Source: Mucilaginibacter sp. SG564 (GTDB taxonomy: Bacteria > Bacteroidota > Bacteroidia > Sphingobacteriales > Sphingobacteriaceae). Taken from it: DNA of 64,000 nucleotides. Positions 26,801 to 36,061 of the stretch are shown piece after piece; positions within the stretch are counted from its first letter, which is position 1, and every line of letters begins with the position of its first letter. Where the stretch lies: positions 62,001 through 126,000 of the forward strand of contig NZ_JABGNA010000012.1 of the NCBI RefSeq assembly GCF_013149275.1, read 5' to 3'. Made by a program: the position numbers and the translations under genes. The notes beneath the pieces were generated by a model that had not been told where the DNA came from, did no database searches, and saw only the letters and a list, made by a program, of their open reading frames with translations.

Positions 26801-26839
26801 AAAAAAAATCCGGGAACAGCACTGTGGCTGATCCCGGAT
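26801..26839 (-). terminator. Rho-independent terminator of the PpiD-like gene
   Basis: ATCCGGGA (26808-26815) pairs with TCCCGGAT (26832-26839). On the minus strand it is followed by a run of eight T (complement of A 26801-26808). It lies 22 bp after the stop codon. Confidence 0.85.
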
Positions 26840-26861
26840 ACAAAATTACTTTAAAATTCTA

Positions 26862-28976
26862 TTATAACAGTTTAGCCCTGTTATCTTTTACAATTGCATT
26901 ATCTTTTAGTGCATCCAGTACCTGGCCTGCCGCACGTTGCATTAGCGCCTGGGCTACTTGTTGTTTTTCTCTTACATTATTGGTAAGTGCCGGAGGGTTG
27001 GTGAAACTATCTACAACGTATACGTAAACACCTTGCTGTCCGTTAATTGGTTTAGAGAGCGTGTTTAATTTTGAACCAAAAATAGAACCGATCACTTTAT
27101 ACTCTAATGACGCGCCCGGGATGATTGGGTTTGCAAAAACTACGTTTTGAACAGGCACAACCTTAACACCTGCTTTTTGAGCAGCCTGGTCGATGGTGGT
27201 AGCGCCCTGGAATTTAGCAGCCAGTTCTTTAGCTTTTACTTCATTACGTACGGCTGGTTCTATTTGCTTCTTAACAGCCTCTAAAGATAGGATACCCTTA
27301 GGTTTAATTTCGGTTAGGCGGGTAACGATGTACTGATCACCTATAGTAAACACCTTATCAGTGATATCGCCTTTTTCGGCTTTGTATGCCCATCTTACTA
27401 CTTCACGTGCATTATCCAGGCCTGGTAAGCTTGCGGCAACACCTGTAAAGTCTTCAGCTACGCTTTTCTTTAAGCCCTCTTTTTTCACTTCAGCATCAAA
27501 GTTGTCTTTGGTAAGGTTACCTAAAAATTGTTGCGCGTGGCTATAGGCTACTGTTTGCGTTTTGCTGCTTGCGGTTATTGGTTTATCAACAATGGCTACT
27601 TTTACCACTTTTACAGATCCTTTCTGATCTTCAATCTGGATCAGGTGAACACCAAATTGTGAGGTAACCACAACCAGATCGCCTTTGCCTGCTTTAAACG
27701 CGGCATTGGTATACTCCGGAGTGATCTGGCCACCGCCGCCCATATTACCATTAACATCAAATGCCGGTATCTCGCCGCCTTTTACTGCGCTGCCTTTATC
27801 AGTTGAAAAAGTTGAAGCCAGTTCTGTGAATGATTTACCACCCTGGATCAGTTTCTTGATAGAATCTGCTTTAGCGATAGCCTTTTCAACACCCCCTTCG
27901 GCAGCAGGGTTAATTAATATATGACGGGTTCTTACTGAATCAAAAGTTGTTTTCTCGTCGGTTAACTTAGCCAGTTTGTAGCTGCCGTTTGATATGTAAG
28001 GACCATATACAAAACCTTTGGCCGCGTTAAACATCACGGTATCCAGTTTAGGCTCTAAGCCACCTTTTTTCTGGAAGCTCACAGGCGTTTTTGTTTCAGA
28101 GTTGATCTGTACAAAAAGCGAATCGTTGGTGCTGGTCTTAAAAGCATCGGCCAATTTATCAACCTGCGCCTTTACAGCAGCACTATCTTCTTTTGAAGGT
28201 GACGCGTTAAAGCTTACATATTCAAATGAACGTACATCTTGTTGGTTTTTGAATTCACCTTTATGCGCGTTATAGTAGGTGTTATAGTCGTCGTCTGTTA
28301 AAGTAACTTTAGCATCTGGGATAGAGGCATAATCCAATGTGGCATACTTAAAGTTTACCAGTTTGTTTTTAGCTTCATAATCGTCTTTAGCATCCAGCGA
28401 GTTTACATACAGGCCATTAGTAACCAAAGCCATGTATTTGGTAGCTTTCTTAGCTTCGATCAATTGGGTCAAGAAATCTGCCCAGGCTTGTTTTTGGTTT
28501 GGATCGGCTTTAGCCGATTGCAGGTAGCTCAGGAACTGGTTTAACTTATTACGGTCAAACTGGCCGGTTTGCGGATCAGAGAACTGACGCGCTATCTGCT
28601 GATCGGGCGTATTGCCATTAACCATAGATGTACTTTCGTCGGAACCTACTACAATGCCCAATTTTTCAACTTCTTTGTTCATCAGTATCTGGCTCAGGTA
28701 CTGATTCCAGGTAGTTTCCTGTATATAGCTGGTAATCTGCGGAGAGATAGCTTGCCCAGCCTGTTTAAACTGAGCGGTATTTTGCTCCAGTTTTTTATTA
28801 AATTCATCGTAAGGCACTTTTTCGCCGTTCACCACAGCTAATTCGTTATTATCGTCTCTGAAAAAAGAGCCGCCTGACCTTACCACCTCGCTTACAATAA
28901 AAGCAAGGAGCGCTAGACCAATAAGGATGGCAACAATTTTCCCCATCCGGTCGCGCAAATAACCCATTATACCCAT
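26862..28976 (-). CDS. PpiD/SurA-like periplasmic peptidyl-prolyl isomerase
   Basis: 704 residues. It has a short cytoplasmic start (MGYLRDRMGKI), one membrane anchor (about 12-31), and a SurA_N-like chaperone region (about 40-240). A parvulin PPIC domain (about 345-445) has TRHILINP, FSTDKGSAVKGGEI and the FGVHLIQI end. A second, degenerate parvulin-like region follows. PpiD anchors near SecYEG and assists folding of exported proteins. The start could also be the Met three codons later. It is monocistronic with a strong terminator. Confidence 0.92.
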   Translation of the reverse strand: MGIMGYLRDRMGKIVAILIGLALLAFIVSEVVRSGGSFFRDDNNELAVVNGEKVPYDEFNKKLEQNTAQFKQAGQAISPQITSYIQETTWNQYLSQILMNKEVEKLGIVVGSDESTSMVNGNTPDQQIARQFSDPQTGQFDRNKLNQFLSYLQSAKADPNQKQAWADFLTQLIEAKKATKYMALVTNGLYVNSLDAKDDYEAKNKLVNFKYATLDYASIPDAKVTLTDDDYNTYYNAHKGEFKNQQDVRSFEYVSFNASPSKEDSAAVKAQVDKLADAFKTSTNDSLFVQINSETKTPVSFQKKGGLEPKLDTVMFNAAKGFVYGPYISNGSYKLAKLTDEKTTFDSVRTRHILINPAAEGGVEKAIAKADSIKKLIQGGKSFTELASTFSTDKGSAVKGGEIPAFDVNGNMGGGGQITPEYTNAAFKAGKGDLVVVTSQFGVHLIQIEDQKGSVKVVKVAIVDKPITASSKTQTVAYSHAQQFLGNLTKDNFDAEVKKEGLKKSVAEDFTGVAASLPGLDNAREVVRWAYKAEKGDITDKVFTIGDQYIVTRLTEIKPKGILSLEAVKKQIEPAVRNEVKAKELAAKFQGATTIDQAAQKAGVKVVPVQNVVFANPIIPGASLEYKVIGSIFGSKLNTLSKPINGQQGVYVYVVDSFTNPPALTNNVREKQQVAQALMQRAAGQVLDALKDNAIVKDNRAKLL

Positions 28977-29131
28977 ATACTTTTTATAATTATTTCTTTA
29001 TAATAATTTATTCTTTAAACAAAATGAAACTATCATACGTTAATCTATTTTCCACAAGGCCAACTCATAACGGTTTCTATTGCTCAAAAGAGGGCGCAAG
29101 ATACAATTTTTAGTAAAATTCTATAACACAA

Positions 29132-29216
29132 AATAATTCAAAAGTAAAAAGTTAAAATTCAAACCTAAAAAGCTTTGTTTTGGGAAGTTTTTTGACTTTT
29201 GACTTTTGAATTATTC
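29132..29216. repeat. Imperfect palindrome with CAAAAGT-type word
   Basis: The left arm (29133-29163, ATAATTCAAAAGTAAAAAGT...) is inverted in the right arm (29190-29216, TTTTTGACTTTTGACTTTTG...). It ends 2 bp before the lptC stop codon and probably doubles as its terminator. Confidence 0.7.
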
Positions 29217-29218
29217 TG

Positions 29219-29845
29219 CTACTGCGCCGCGTTTTCGTCTACATGAAACACACCCTTGCTGTGGCTAAGTACCGGATGTAAAAAGGTGTCATCGCTTTCA
29301 AAGTTATCCCCGTTCATCACATTGCCGCTTTTCATGTAAACCTGCACAATTTTGTGGGAGTATACTTTTTTAGTGGCCGAATTCCAAAACAGCTCATCCG
29401 ATTTGTAAACATCGCCCTGAGCATTGGTAGCCACTACATTTTTCCGGAACTCATACAGCTTATCGCCCGCGTGTAATATGCCGGTATCGGCAATAATGGT
29501 ACCATCCTCCTTTTGGGTCAGCTTATCATAATGAATGATCTTGATCCCCTTAGGTGCTACTTTATAAGCTGTTTTGGGAGTTTCGGGATTGTATTGTAAT
29601 ATTAAAGGAGCAGTGAGGTGTATGGTCACTTTAGCCGAGTCGCTCATGATAAGATCGACACCCGTAGTAGGTTCCACAATAGTGCCAACCTCGTTTGATG
29701 CAATCTCTTTAACCTTGTTAAGGTCATTTACACAGGACGACAGGAAAAGTGCAATGAGTATCAAATAGCTTTTTTTTAGTATCAAGTAACCAGTATCAGG
29801 TATCAAGATTCTTTGTGAACTAAAAATGCGCTTTTTAAAAGTCAT
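29219..29845 (-). CDS. lptC: LPS export protein LptC (lipoprotein form)
   Basis: Part of the Lpt bridge that moves lipopolysaccharide to the outer membrane. The OstA-like/LptC body is visible (GVDLIMSDSAKVTIHLTAP, KVAPKGIKIIHYDKL, AVKDNVVATNAQGDVYKSDELFW-type strands). A lipobox LSSC ends at Cys38. The ATG at 29845 lies within the arm of a palindromic repeat, and residues 1-23 are repeat-encoded. A TTG at 29785 would give a normal 17-residue lipoprotein signal, so the true start is uncertain. Confidence 0.82.
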   Translation of the reverse strand: MTFKKRIFSSQRILIPDTGYLILKKSYLILIALFLSSCVNDLNKVKEIASNEVGTIVEPTTGVDLIMSDSAKVTIHLTAPLILQYNPETPKTAYKVAPKGIKIIHYDKLTQKEDGTIIADTGILHAGDKLYEFRKNVVATNAQGDVYKSDELFWNSATKKVYSHKIVQVYMKSGNVMNGDNFESDDTFLHPVLSHSKGVFHVDENAAQ

Positions 29846-29871
29846 GATACTTGATACTAGCTACTTGACAC
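29778..29871. repeat. Dispersed palindromic repeat, 'TATCAAGTA' family, copy 3, inside the lptC 5' end
   Basis: The left arm (29778-29810, AGTATCAAGTAACCAGTATC...) is inverted in the right arm (29843-29871, CATGATACTTGATACTAGCT...). It covers the candidate lptC ATG (29843-29845) and about the first 23 codons. Confidence 0.85.
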
Positions 29872-29887
29872 AAACTTATTACTAAGA

Positions 29888-31228
29888 TTAATCAAATTTA
29901 TATTTCTGGAACCATTTATCATTCAGGGTAAAGCCCAAATGGATATTGACATAGTTTTCACGCACCAGGCCATTTACCAATGAACCTCTTCTGCCCACTT
30001 CGGCAGAAAGGTTGATCTTGTAAAAGCTACCGTTGTTTGGTCGCAGAGGCATACCTATACCCGCAGTTAGGGCGTATCTTTTGATCCTGGTATTGTTAAC
30101 CACCATATAGGTTTCATCATATATGGCACCTAAACGGTAATCAACTGAAGCCAGATAGTTACGTATGGTGGCTATGTTTGGCGTATACTGGCCACCGATG
30201 TTAAACGTACGGCTATCCTGTAAGCCCTGATTTACACCGCCTATGGAAAGTTGAGACCATTTGCTCATGGTGTAATCGGCTCCTACAAGGAACTTGCCAT
30301 CGCTTTGAAACGATATACCGAAACGGTTAGTTAGCGGCAATTTTATTTTTGTTTTAGAACTCTGCTTGTTGATCACGCTATCCAGCGGAATATCTTCGTT
30401 ACCACTGGCATCGTTAAAATACTGGCTTACAATAAAGCTACTGGTAGAATTGAGCTTGGAGTTTAATGAGCCAGAATATCCGAACGTAAGGTGCTTGCTA
30501 TCAGAAAAGTCAACGGAGTATTGAACACCATAATCATAATTTAACCCGGCTATGGAATTACTCGATTCAATTTTTGAATTTATTGTACCCGGAAGCGGTA
30601 CTATTGTTCCGTTAATGTTGGAATTTATTTCTGTAGTGCTGATATCTTTCAAGGTACCAAAAATGTACGATACGTTGGCACCGATCAATAAGTGCTTACC
30701 TATGCCAAAGCCATAACCCAAATATGCTTTGGATAAACCGCCATCGCCACTGTAGGTATAATTGGTGAGGTTAGTATCGGCAGGTATAGCGCCGTTTCCT
30801 TTAACGGTAGTTTTATAGTTATAACCGCGCTCGCTGTAGGGCACCAAACCAAAGCTCAGAGCCGAGCGTTTGGTTACCGGTATAGCAAAAGCCACGTGAC
30901 TTAATCTGAAATTACTATTTTTTTGACTGGCCGATCCTGTTTGGCTTAAAGTTAAAAAGTTGCTGTATATACCTATATCAATAGTAGTAAGGTTTATGGC
31001 GCCATACGAAGCCGGGTTTACTATATTGATATTGTTAAACATACTTATCCTGTTAGTAGCCACACCAATACCGCCCATGCCTATATTCTGGGGCATTAAC
31101 TGCGGATCGATATCGCCTATACCATACCTGGAGTATGGAGAGCTGGTGGTAGCCGTTGATTGTGCAAATGCTGCAAATGAACTAACAGCTAATAAAAGTG
31201 TTATAAAAAACCTGGTATATTTAATCAT
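29888..31228 (-). CDS. Outer-membrane beta-barrel protein, FadL/OmpP1-like
   Basis: 446 residues with a signal peptide (about 1-22, ending FAAFAQ). It has alternating amphipathic beta strands and an SPYSRYGIGDI...GMGGIGVATN start typical of Bacteroidota FadL-like or PorV-like barrels. It ends in KWFQKYKFD, with a C-terminal aromatic residue nearby. The transported or bound ligand is unknown. The start overlaps the coaX stop by 8 bp and lptC follows, suggesting a purQ-coaX-OMP-lptC operon. Confidence 0.78.
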   Translation of the reverse strand: MIKYTRFFITLLLAVSSFAAFAQSTATTSSPYSRYGIGDIDPQLMPQNIGMGGIGVATNRISMFNNINIVNPASYGAINLTTIDIGIYSNFLTLSQTGSASQKNSNFRLSHVAFAIPVTKRSALSFGLVPYSERGYNYKTTVKGNGAIPADTNLTNYTYSGDGGLSKAYLGYGFGIGKHLLIGANVSYIFGTLKDISTTEINSNINGTIVPLPGTINSKIESSNSIAGLNYDYGVQYSVDFSDSKHLTFGYSGSLNSKLNSTSSFIVSQYFNDASGNEDIPLDSVINKQSSKTKIKLPLTNRFGISFQSDGKFLVGADYTMSKWSQLSIGGVNQGLQDSRTFNIGGQYTPNIATIRNYLASVDYRLGAIYDETYMVVNNTRIKRYALTAGIGMPLRPNNGSFYKINLSAEVGRRGSLVNGLVRENYVNIHLGFTLNDKWFQKYKFD

Positions 31229-31964
31229 TATGCTTTTGTATAGCTGCGTTTAATCCTTTTAAAACCAAATAAGGTTCAATTTTAATATAGGGGGCAAAGA
31301 TGCTATTTTTCAATAGAGTATCAAAAAAAATACTGTCGCCCCCACTTAGCACAATATTTAGTTGGGGGTTATTGGCCTTATAGCTTTCAATAAATCCCAA
31401 TAGCTCATATTTTATCCCGTTTTGCACACCTGAGCGTATTGCTGTTTCGGTGCTGCCGCCATAAGTTGCATTAAAAGCGGCATCGGTACTGATCAATGGC
31501 AAACCGGCTGTATAATAATTTAAAGCCTTATAACGCATATTTAGCCCCGGCGATATACTGCCACCAAAATAATTTCCGGCAGCATCTACATAATCATAGG
31601 TTATAGCGGTTCCGCCGGTAATTACCAAGCTGTTGAGGGCCGGATAGGTATGGCTTGCTCCTATAACAGCTGCTAAACGATCGGTACCAAGCGTTTCAGG
31701 GGTTAAATAATGGTTCTGTATACCGCTGTTTATTAACGCGTTGAAATAGGTTACCGGCATTTTTGCCTCTAAACCGGTTTGCCATGGCTCAACGTGTTTT
31801 TTTACAGATGATACTATAGCCCTGTGTATCTGGTAATTATTCAAAAAGTTATCCAGCGTAGCAGGATCAACCGTTTCAAACTGCATTACTGCTAACAGCT
31901 CATTCAGCTTAAAAACCGCGATCTTTGTATATGTATTACCAATATCGATAACCAAATTGGTCAT
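31221..31964 (-). CDS. coaX: Type III pantothenate kinase
   Basis: First step of coenzyme A synthesis: ATP-dependent phosphorylation of pantothenate. It has 247 residues of the ASKHA fold. The phosphate-binding NLVIDIGNTYTKIAVF is at the N-terminus, GTDRLAAVIGA is the pantothenate site, ITGGTAITYDYVD carries the catalytic-site Thr/Asp, and LSGGDSIFF is near the C-terminus. The start shares one base with the purQ stop (TGATG), indicating translational coupling. Confidence 0.96.
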   Translation of the reverse strand: MTNLVIDIGNTYTKIAVFKLNELLAVMQFETVDPATLDNFLNNYQIHRAIVSSVKKHVEPWQTGLEAKMPVTYFNALINSGIQNHYLTPETLGTDRLAAVIGASHTYPALNSLVITGGTAITYDYVDAAGNYFGGSISPGLNMRYKALNYYTAGLPLISTDAAFNATYGGSTETAIRSGVQNGIKYELLGFIESYKANNPQLNIVLSGGDSIFFDTLLKNSIFAPYIKIEPYLVLKGLNAAIQKHND

Positions 31965-32656
31965 CAGGCCTTAATTAACGATAATATAGATTCAAAAATA
32001 GCCAGTCCATCTTCGTTGGCCAGCAAACTGTCGGCAGCACGTTCAGGGTGTGGCATTAATCCAAATACATTCCTGTTGGCGTTGCAAATACCGGCGATGT
32101 TTTCCAATGATCCGTTAGGATTGGCATCGGGCACAATGTTACCGGCCTCATCGCAATACCTAAACAATACCTGATCGTTATCATTCAGCGCTTTCACTAC
32201 ATCGGCACTGGCAAAATAATTACCCTCGCCATGAGCGATAGGTATTTTATAAGCCTGATCCTGTACCAGCTGCGCGGTAAGCAATGACTGGGTTGTTTGC
32301 GGTTTTAAATAGATGTTACGGCAAATAAACTTGCGGTTTTCATTGTGTAATAAAGCGCCATCAAGCAGGCCGGCTTCGGTCAATATCTGGAAACCGTTGC
32401 AAATACCCATTACATAGCCACCTTTTGCAGCAAACTGTATAACCTCCTGCATGATAGGTGAAAAACGGGATATCGCGCCGGAACGAAGATAATCGCCAAA
32501 AGAAAAACCGCCTGGTAAAACAACAAAGTCAACACCTTGCAGATCATGGTCTTTATGCCACAACCTAACCACCTGCTGACCCATTATTTTTTCTAATACA
32601 TATATGATGTCTTCATCACAATTAGACCCGGGAAATATAACTACTCCAAACTTCAT
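31964..32656 (-). CDS. purQ: Phosphoribosylformylglycinamidine synthase, glutaminase subunit
   Basis: Supplies ammonia to PurL in the fourth step of purine synthesis. It has 230 residues of class I glutamine amidotransferase fold. The nucleophile Cys86 is in VMGICNGFQIL, and the catalytic His/Glu pair is in LMPHPERA near residue 208. An exact -7 box ends 2 bp before the start codon. purL and purS are not in the window. Confidence 0.97.
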   Translation of the reverse strand: MKFGVVIFPGSNCDEDIIYVLEKIMGQQVVRLWHKDHDLQGVDFVVLPGGFSFGDYLRSGAISRFSPIMQEVIQFAAKGGYVMGICNGFQILTEAGLLDGALLHNENRKFICRNIYLKPQTTQSLLTAQLVQDQAYKIPIAHGEGNYFASADVVKALNDNDQVLFRYCDEAGNIVPDANPNGSLENIAGICNANRNVFGLMPHPERAADSLLANEDGLAIFESILSLIKA

Positions 32657-32658
32657 GG

Positions 32659-32666
32659 TACAAAAC
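32659..32666 (-). promoter_or_regulatory. Predicted -7 box of purQ
   Basis: TAGTTTTG on the minus strand matches TAnnTTTG exactly and ends 2 bp before the purQ ATG. If it is used, transcription starts at or inside the start codon. No convincing -33 element was seen. Confidence 0.4.
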
Positions 32667-32711
32667 TAATATAACCGTTGAAATTTGAACGAATGTAAAA
32701 GTTAAAATTTG

Positions 32712-33710
32712 TTAAACTAAGCCCAAATGATGATCAAATTGAAACCAGATGAGGCTGATTAACAGCAATAAGAACAGGCTTTCATAAAACCACCTGCGTG
32801 TGGAATACAAGAAATAGTAGGCAAAAAACACAGCAACAGGAGCCACACACAATAAAAAGTGATTCAAATGGAAAGCCGCGTTTACATAAAAAGAAAAGGC
32901 AGTAATCAGAAAAATAATGAATAACAACTGAAAAGACCTACGCGTTTGCACGTAACTTTTAAAGAAATTTTGCCGCAATTTAAAAAAGCAAAGCACCAGG
33001 ATCAGGATCACCGGGATGAGCAACAAGTAATTATAGGAGTTAATGCTGATATGATCGGGAAACTTGGAACCCAGAGGCAGCCAGATATTGCCAAACTTTT
33101 TAATACGATCATTCAGATAATAAAAAACAGCCAGAAAGAAAAATACCGTTGCGTAGCCTAATATCCCAGCTACCCACTCGCGCCAATTGAAGGGTTTAAA
33201 TAATACCAGCGCTATCCAGATAGATAAAAACAAGTAAATGAACGGGAAATAGATGAGCGATCCCAAGGCTACAATCATCCCCAGATCATACACGGTAGAC
33301 TTGGCATCCTCGCCTTTGTACAGGCTGAATAGCTTAAACAGCATCCAAATCAGCAGAAAATTACAGATCAGCGGGGCGCTCAGTATCAGGAAAGGGGCAA
33401 ACAGGCCCGAAAGGGTAACATACATTAATGCGGGCAAAAATGTAGGCTTGCCCAGTAAATTATGGAAGTTGATGAGGTAATTTAATAGCAGTGCCTGCAT
33501 AAAAACCAGTACCGCCGCCAAAAAAATATTTAACACCGGCGACAGCGCGTATTCATACGCTACCGGTACCAAAAGGCGCGCAAAGGGTTCTACAAAAATA
33601 AACTCCAGCTTATCCGGAACATGAAATAAATAACCCACCCGCGTTAAAAACAATATGATAACCAGCCATAAGGCGTTGAACGGATTAAAGGTTCTGAAAA
33701 GATTGATCAT
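32712..33710 (-). CDS. DUF6427 family membrane protein
   Basis: 332 residues, strongly hydrophobic, with about 9-10 predicted helices. It opens MINLFRTFNPFNALWLVIIL, characteristic of this Bacteroidota family. Its function is unknown. In related genomes it is often near upp and the LPS-related glycosyltransferase genes, as here. It has no detected catalytic motif. Confidence 0.8.
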   Translation of the reverse strand: MINLFRTFNPFNALWLVIILFLTRVGYLFHVPDKLEFIFVEPFARLLVPVAYEYALSPVLNIFLAAVLVFMQALLLNYLINFHNLLGKPTFLPALMYVTLSGLFAPFLILSAPLICNFLLIWMLFKLFSLYKGEDAKSTVYDLGMIVALGSLIYFPFIYLFLSIWIALVLFKPFNWREWVAGILGYATVFFFLAVFYYLNDRIKKFGNIWLPLGSKFPDHISINSYNYLLLIPVILILVLCFFKLRQNFFKSYVQTRRSFQLLFIIFLITAFSFYVNAAFHLNHFLLCVAPVAVFFAYYFLYSTRRWFYESLFLLLLISLIWFQFDHHLGLV

Positions 33711-33729
33711 ATGGGGTGAAATTCAAAGC

Positions 33730-33772
33730 GCTAAATTCTAAATTCTAAACGCTAAATTCTAATTCTACATCA
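33730..33772. repeat. Tandem CTAAATTCTAAA-type words (half element)
   Basis: GCTAAATTCTAAATTCTAAA and further copies of the same word run 33730-33772. A similar block on the opposite strand is at 58867-58898 (ATTTAGAGTTTAGAAATTAG). No inverted partner is adjacent. Confidence 0.55.
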
Positions 33773-33787
33773 GAATTTTTAGACTTT

Positions 33788-33890
33788 AAGATTTGGGGAT
33801 TATGAGACTATGGGATTTTTGTCCTTTTCAAATATCTTTCTTCCTTGCTCCCAAATCCCATAGTCCAAAAGTCCTATAGTCCACAAATCT
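33788..33890. repeat. Imperfect palindrome with GACTATGGGATTT-type word
   Basis: The left arm (33788-33818, AAGATTTGGGGATTATGAGA...) is inverted in the right arm (33853-33890, AAATCCCATAGTCCAAAAGT...). The right arm ends at the stop codon of the glycosyltransferase gene. Confidence 0.7.
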
Positions 33891-34875
33891 ATTTCCTCGC
33901 GTATCGCTTCACCAGGTCATCGACAATCTGGGCGGTCTCATTCGGGAAATCGACGATAATTTTTTTATCGTCCCGGATCCAGTTATTCAGATGACCAGTA
34001 AAGTTCTCATTGATCTCGCTAACCACCGGCACACCCAGTTTTGATGCCGACAGGGCATTGCATTGCTGCTCGTACTGCCCTTTCATCGGTATCATCAACA
34101 CTTTCTTTTTCAGGAACAGCGCCTCGGCCGGACCCTCAAAACCTCCGCCGGTAAGCAGACCTTCGCAATTGGCCAGGCTTTTATTAAAGGCTTCGTTATT
34201 TACCGGGAAGATCTCCACATTGCCAGAGCGGTAGGGCGTTTTTTGCCGTTTCGAAAATATCTGCCATTGAGCTTCGGTCTGGCTCAGATATTTCAGCAGG
34301 GTTTTATCATCATAAGCTGGCAGGTAAACGGTATAGTGCCGCAGGTTGGCGGTTTCCATTTCGCGGATCTCGCTCCTGATCACCGGGGTATGGATAAAAT
34401 CATCATATCGTTCAAAGTGAAAGCCTACATGGTGCGTGGTGGGCGAATAATATTTAAACAACCACTCGGCATAATTCCATTTTTTGGGCCGGGGTGTTTT
34501 GGGCGAAACAAAGGAACACTGGTGACTTAATGACACCGACGGCACTTTTTGCAGGCGGCATGCCCAGGCACTCACGGGTTCAAAATCATTTATGATCAAA
34601 TCGTACTGATCCAGTGGCAAGCTGTGCATATCGCGCCAAAGCTGTGGCAGGTTCATGATCTTAAAGGTCGCCCAATTATCAACACCTCCTTTTTTTCCAA
34701 ATACAAAGCTAAAACCGTGAAAACGATATTTAAGGGGCTGCGATAAGGAAACCTCGGCTTCGGTACCGCTTATAAGCAGGTCAACCTCGCCATATTGCTG
34801 TAGTAAAGGCACAATTTCGCGGGCCCGGCTAATATGCCCGTTACCGGTTCCCTGTATGCCAAAAAGTATCTTCAT
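33889..34875 (-). CDS. Glycosyltransferase, MJ1255/VC2487-type (GT-B fold)
   Basis: 328 residues. The N-terminal ILFGIQGTGNGHISRAREIVPLL is the nucleotide-sugar transferase start of this group (MurG-like). The C-terminal half has LLTGGGFEGPAEALFLKKKVLMIPMKGQYEQQCNA, the donor-binding GGG..E..Q pattern. The acceptor and sugar are unknown. No signal peptide is seen; it probably works at the cytoplasmic face of the membrane. Confidence 0.85.
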   Translation of the reverse strand: MKILFGIQGTGNGHISRAREIVPLLQQYGEVDLLISGTEAEVSLSQPLKYRFHGFSFVFGKKGGVDNWATFKIMNLPQLWRDMHSLPLDQYDLIINDFEPVSAWACRLQKVPSVSLSHQCSFVSPKTPRPKKWNYAEWLFKYYSPTTHHVGFHFERYDDFIHTPVIRSEIREMETANLRHYTVYLPAYDDKTLLKYLSQTEAQWQIFSKRQKTPYRSGNVEIFPVNNEAFNKSLANCEGLLTGGGFEGPAEALFLKKKVLMIPMKGQYEQQCNALSASKLGVPVVSEINENFTGHLNNWIRDDKKIIVDFPNETAQIVDDLVKRYARK

Positions 34876-34977
34876 TTGTAGTAAGCGCGTTTTAACCTTA
34901 ACTGAGATGGCAAATACTCCATTTCTGTTACAGCTTCAAACATCATATTTTTATAACGGGGGGTAATTTAGTGATTA

Positions 34978-35119
34978 GTATCAAGTAGTGAGTATCAAGT
35001 ATCAAGATTTAGCAATTTTTAATGTCAAATATCAAGATCGTATGTTTAACATTGATAATAAAGCTTATCATGGGTTTAAAAGCAAGGTCTTGATACTTGA
35101 TACTAACTACTTGATACTA
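34978..35119. repeat. Dispersed palindromic repeat, 'TATCAAGTA' family, copy 4
   Basis: The left arm (34978-35010, AGTATCAAGTAGTGAGTATC...) and right arm (35087-35119, GTCTTGATACTTGATACTAA...) are near-perfect inverted copies. They are separated by about 75 bp that includes a partial extra word, AATATCAAGATC. It lies between the LpxH-like gene and the glycosyltransferase. Confidence 0.88.
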
Positions 35120-35131
35120 AAATCTAAAACC

Positions 35132-35986
35132 TCAGTGCGGTTCCTGTTTAAAACGTTCCAGTAAGCTTTTTACATCCAGTTTGGCGTCAAGGTCTTCGGC
35201 ATCGGTTTTATCATCATCTTCCACCTCGGTTTTAAAGTCGTCGGGGTTATACTTAAATATTTTCCAATCGCCGTTATAATACTCCAGCGAGGTCAGGCTC
35301 TCTACCCAATCGCCCGAGTTGAGGTAAAGTACCGAACCAGTTTTATCAGTATTTTCAATAGTCCTGATCTCGGCATGGTGAATATGCCCGCAAATAACAT
35401 ATTGGTAGTTTTTATCCACAGCCAGGTCGGCCGCGGTTTGTTCAAACTGGTTGATAAATTTTACAGCCTCTTTAAAACTAGCCTTTACTTTTTGCGAAAA
35501 GCTCATTTTTTGACGCCCCAAAGCGGTTAAAAACCAATTCACAAAGCTATTGATCAGGATAAGACTATCATACCCTACTGCACCCAGTTTGGCCAGCCAT
35601 TTGGAGTGCTGCATGGTTACGTCGAATATATCGCCATGAAATATCCAGGCTTTTTTACCATCGATATTGAGTACGATCTTGTTCAGCAGTTGGAACGATC
35701 CCAGGTTAAAATCGGTGAATTTACGCAGCATTTCGTCGTGATTACCGGTAAGGTAATGAACGGGGATGCCATCGGTAACAAACTTGAGTATGCGGCGTAC
35801 CACTTTCATGTGGGCCTCGGGCCAGTACGATTTGCTAAACTGCCATATATCAATAATATCGCCGTTAAGGATAAGCATTTTAGGCTTGATGCTTTTTAAA
35901 TACTTTAGTAATTCTTTGGCATGACAACCGTATGTACCCAGATGCACGTCAGATATTACTACGATATCAACTTCGCGTTTTGACAT
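35132..35986 (-). CDS. UDP-2,3-diacylglucosamine diphosphatase (LpxH-like calcineurin phosphoesterase)
   Basis: 284 residues. The metallophosphoesterase motifs occur in order: VISDVHLGTYG, LNGDIIDIW, LTGNHDE, FHGDIFD and YVICGHIHHAE. LpxH cleaves UDP-2,3-diacyl-GlcN to lipid X in lipid A synthesis. Proteins of this length with an acidic C-terminal tail (EDDDKTDAEDLDAK) are the usual Bacteroidota form. Assignment to LpxH over a general phosphoesterase is by family similarity only. Confidence 0.82.
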   Translation of the reverse strand: MSKREVDIVVISDVHLGTYGCHAKELLKYLKSIKPKMLILNGDIIDIWQFSKSYWPEAHMKVVRRILKFVTDGIPVHYLTGNHDEMLRKFTDFNLGSFQLLNKIVLNIDGKKAWIFHGDIFDVTMQHSKWLAKLGAVGYDSLILINSFVNWFLTALGRQKMSFSQKVKASFKEAVKFINQFEQTAADLAVDKNYQYVICGHIHHAEIRTIENTDKTGSVLYLNSGDWVESLTSLEYYNGDWKIFKYNPDDFKTEVEDDDKTDAEDLDAKLDVKSLLERFKQEPH

Positions 35987-36061
35987 TAAAATAGAGGGGT
36001 TAATTGCTCATCCGGCAGGTGCTGCCGGTTAATATTTATAATTGAATTGATTAACAAACGA

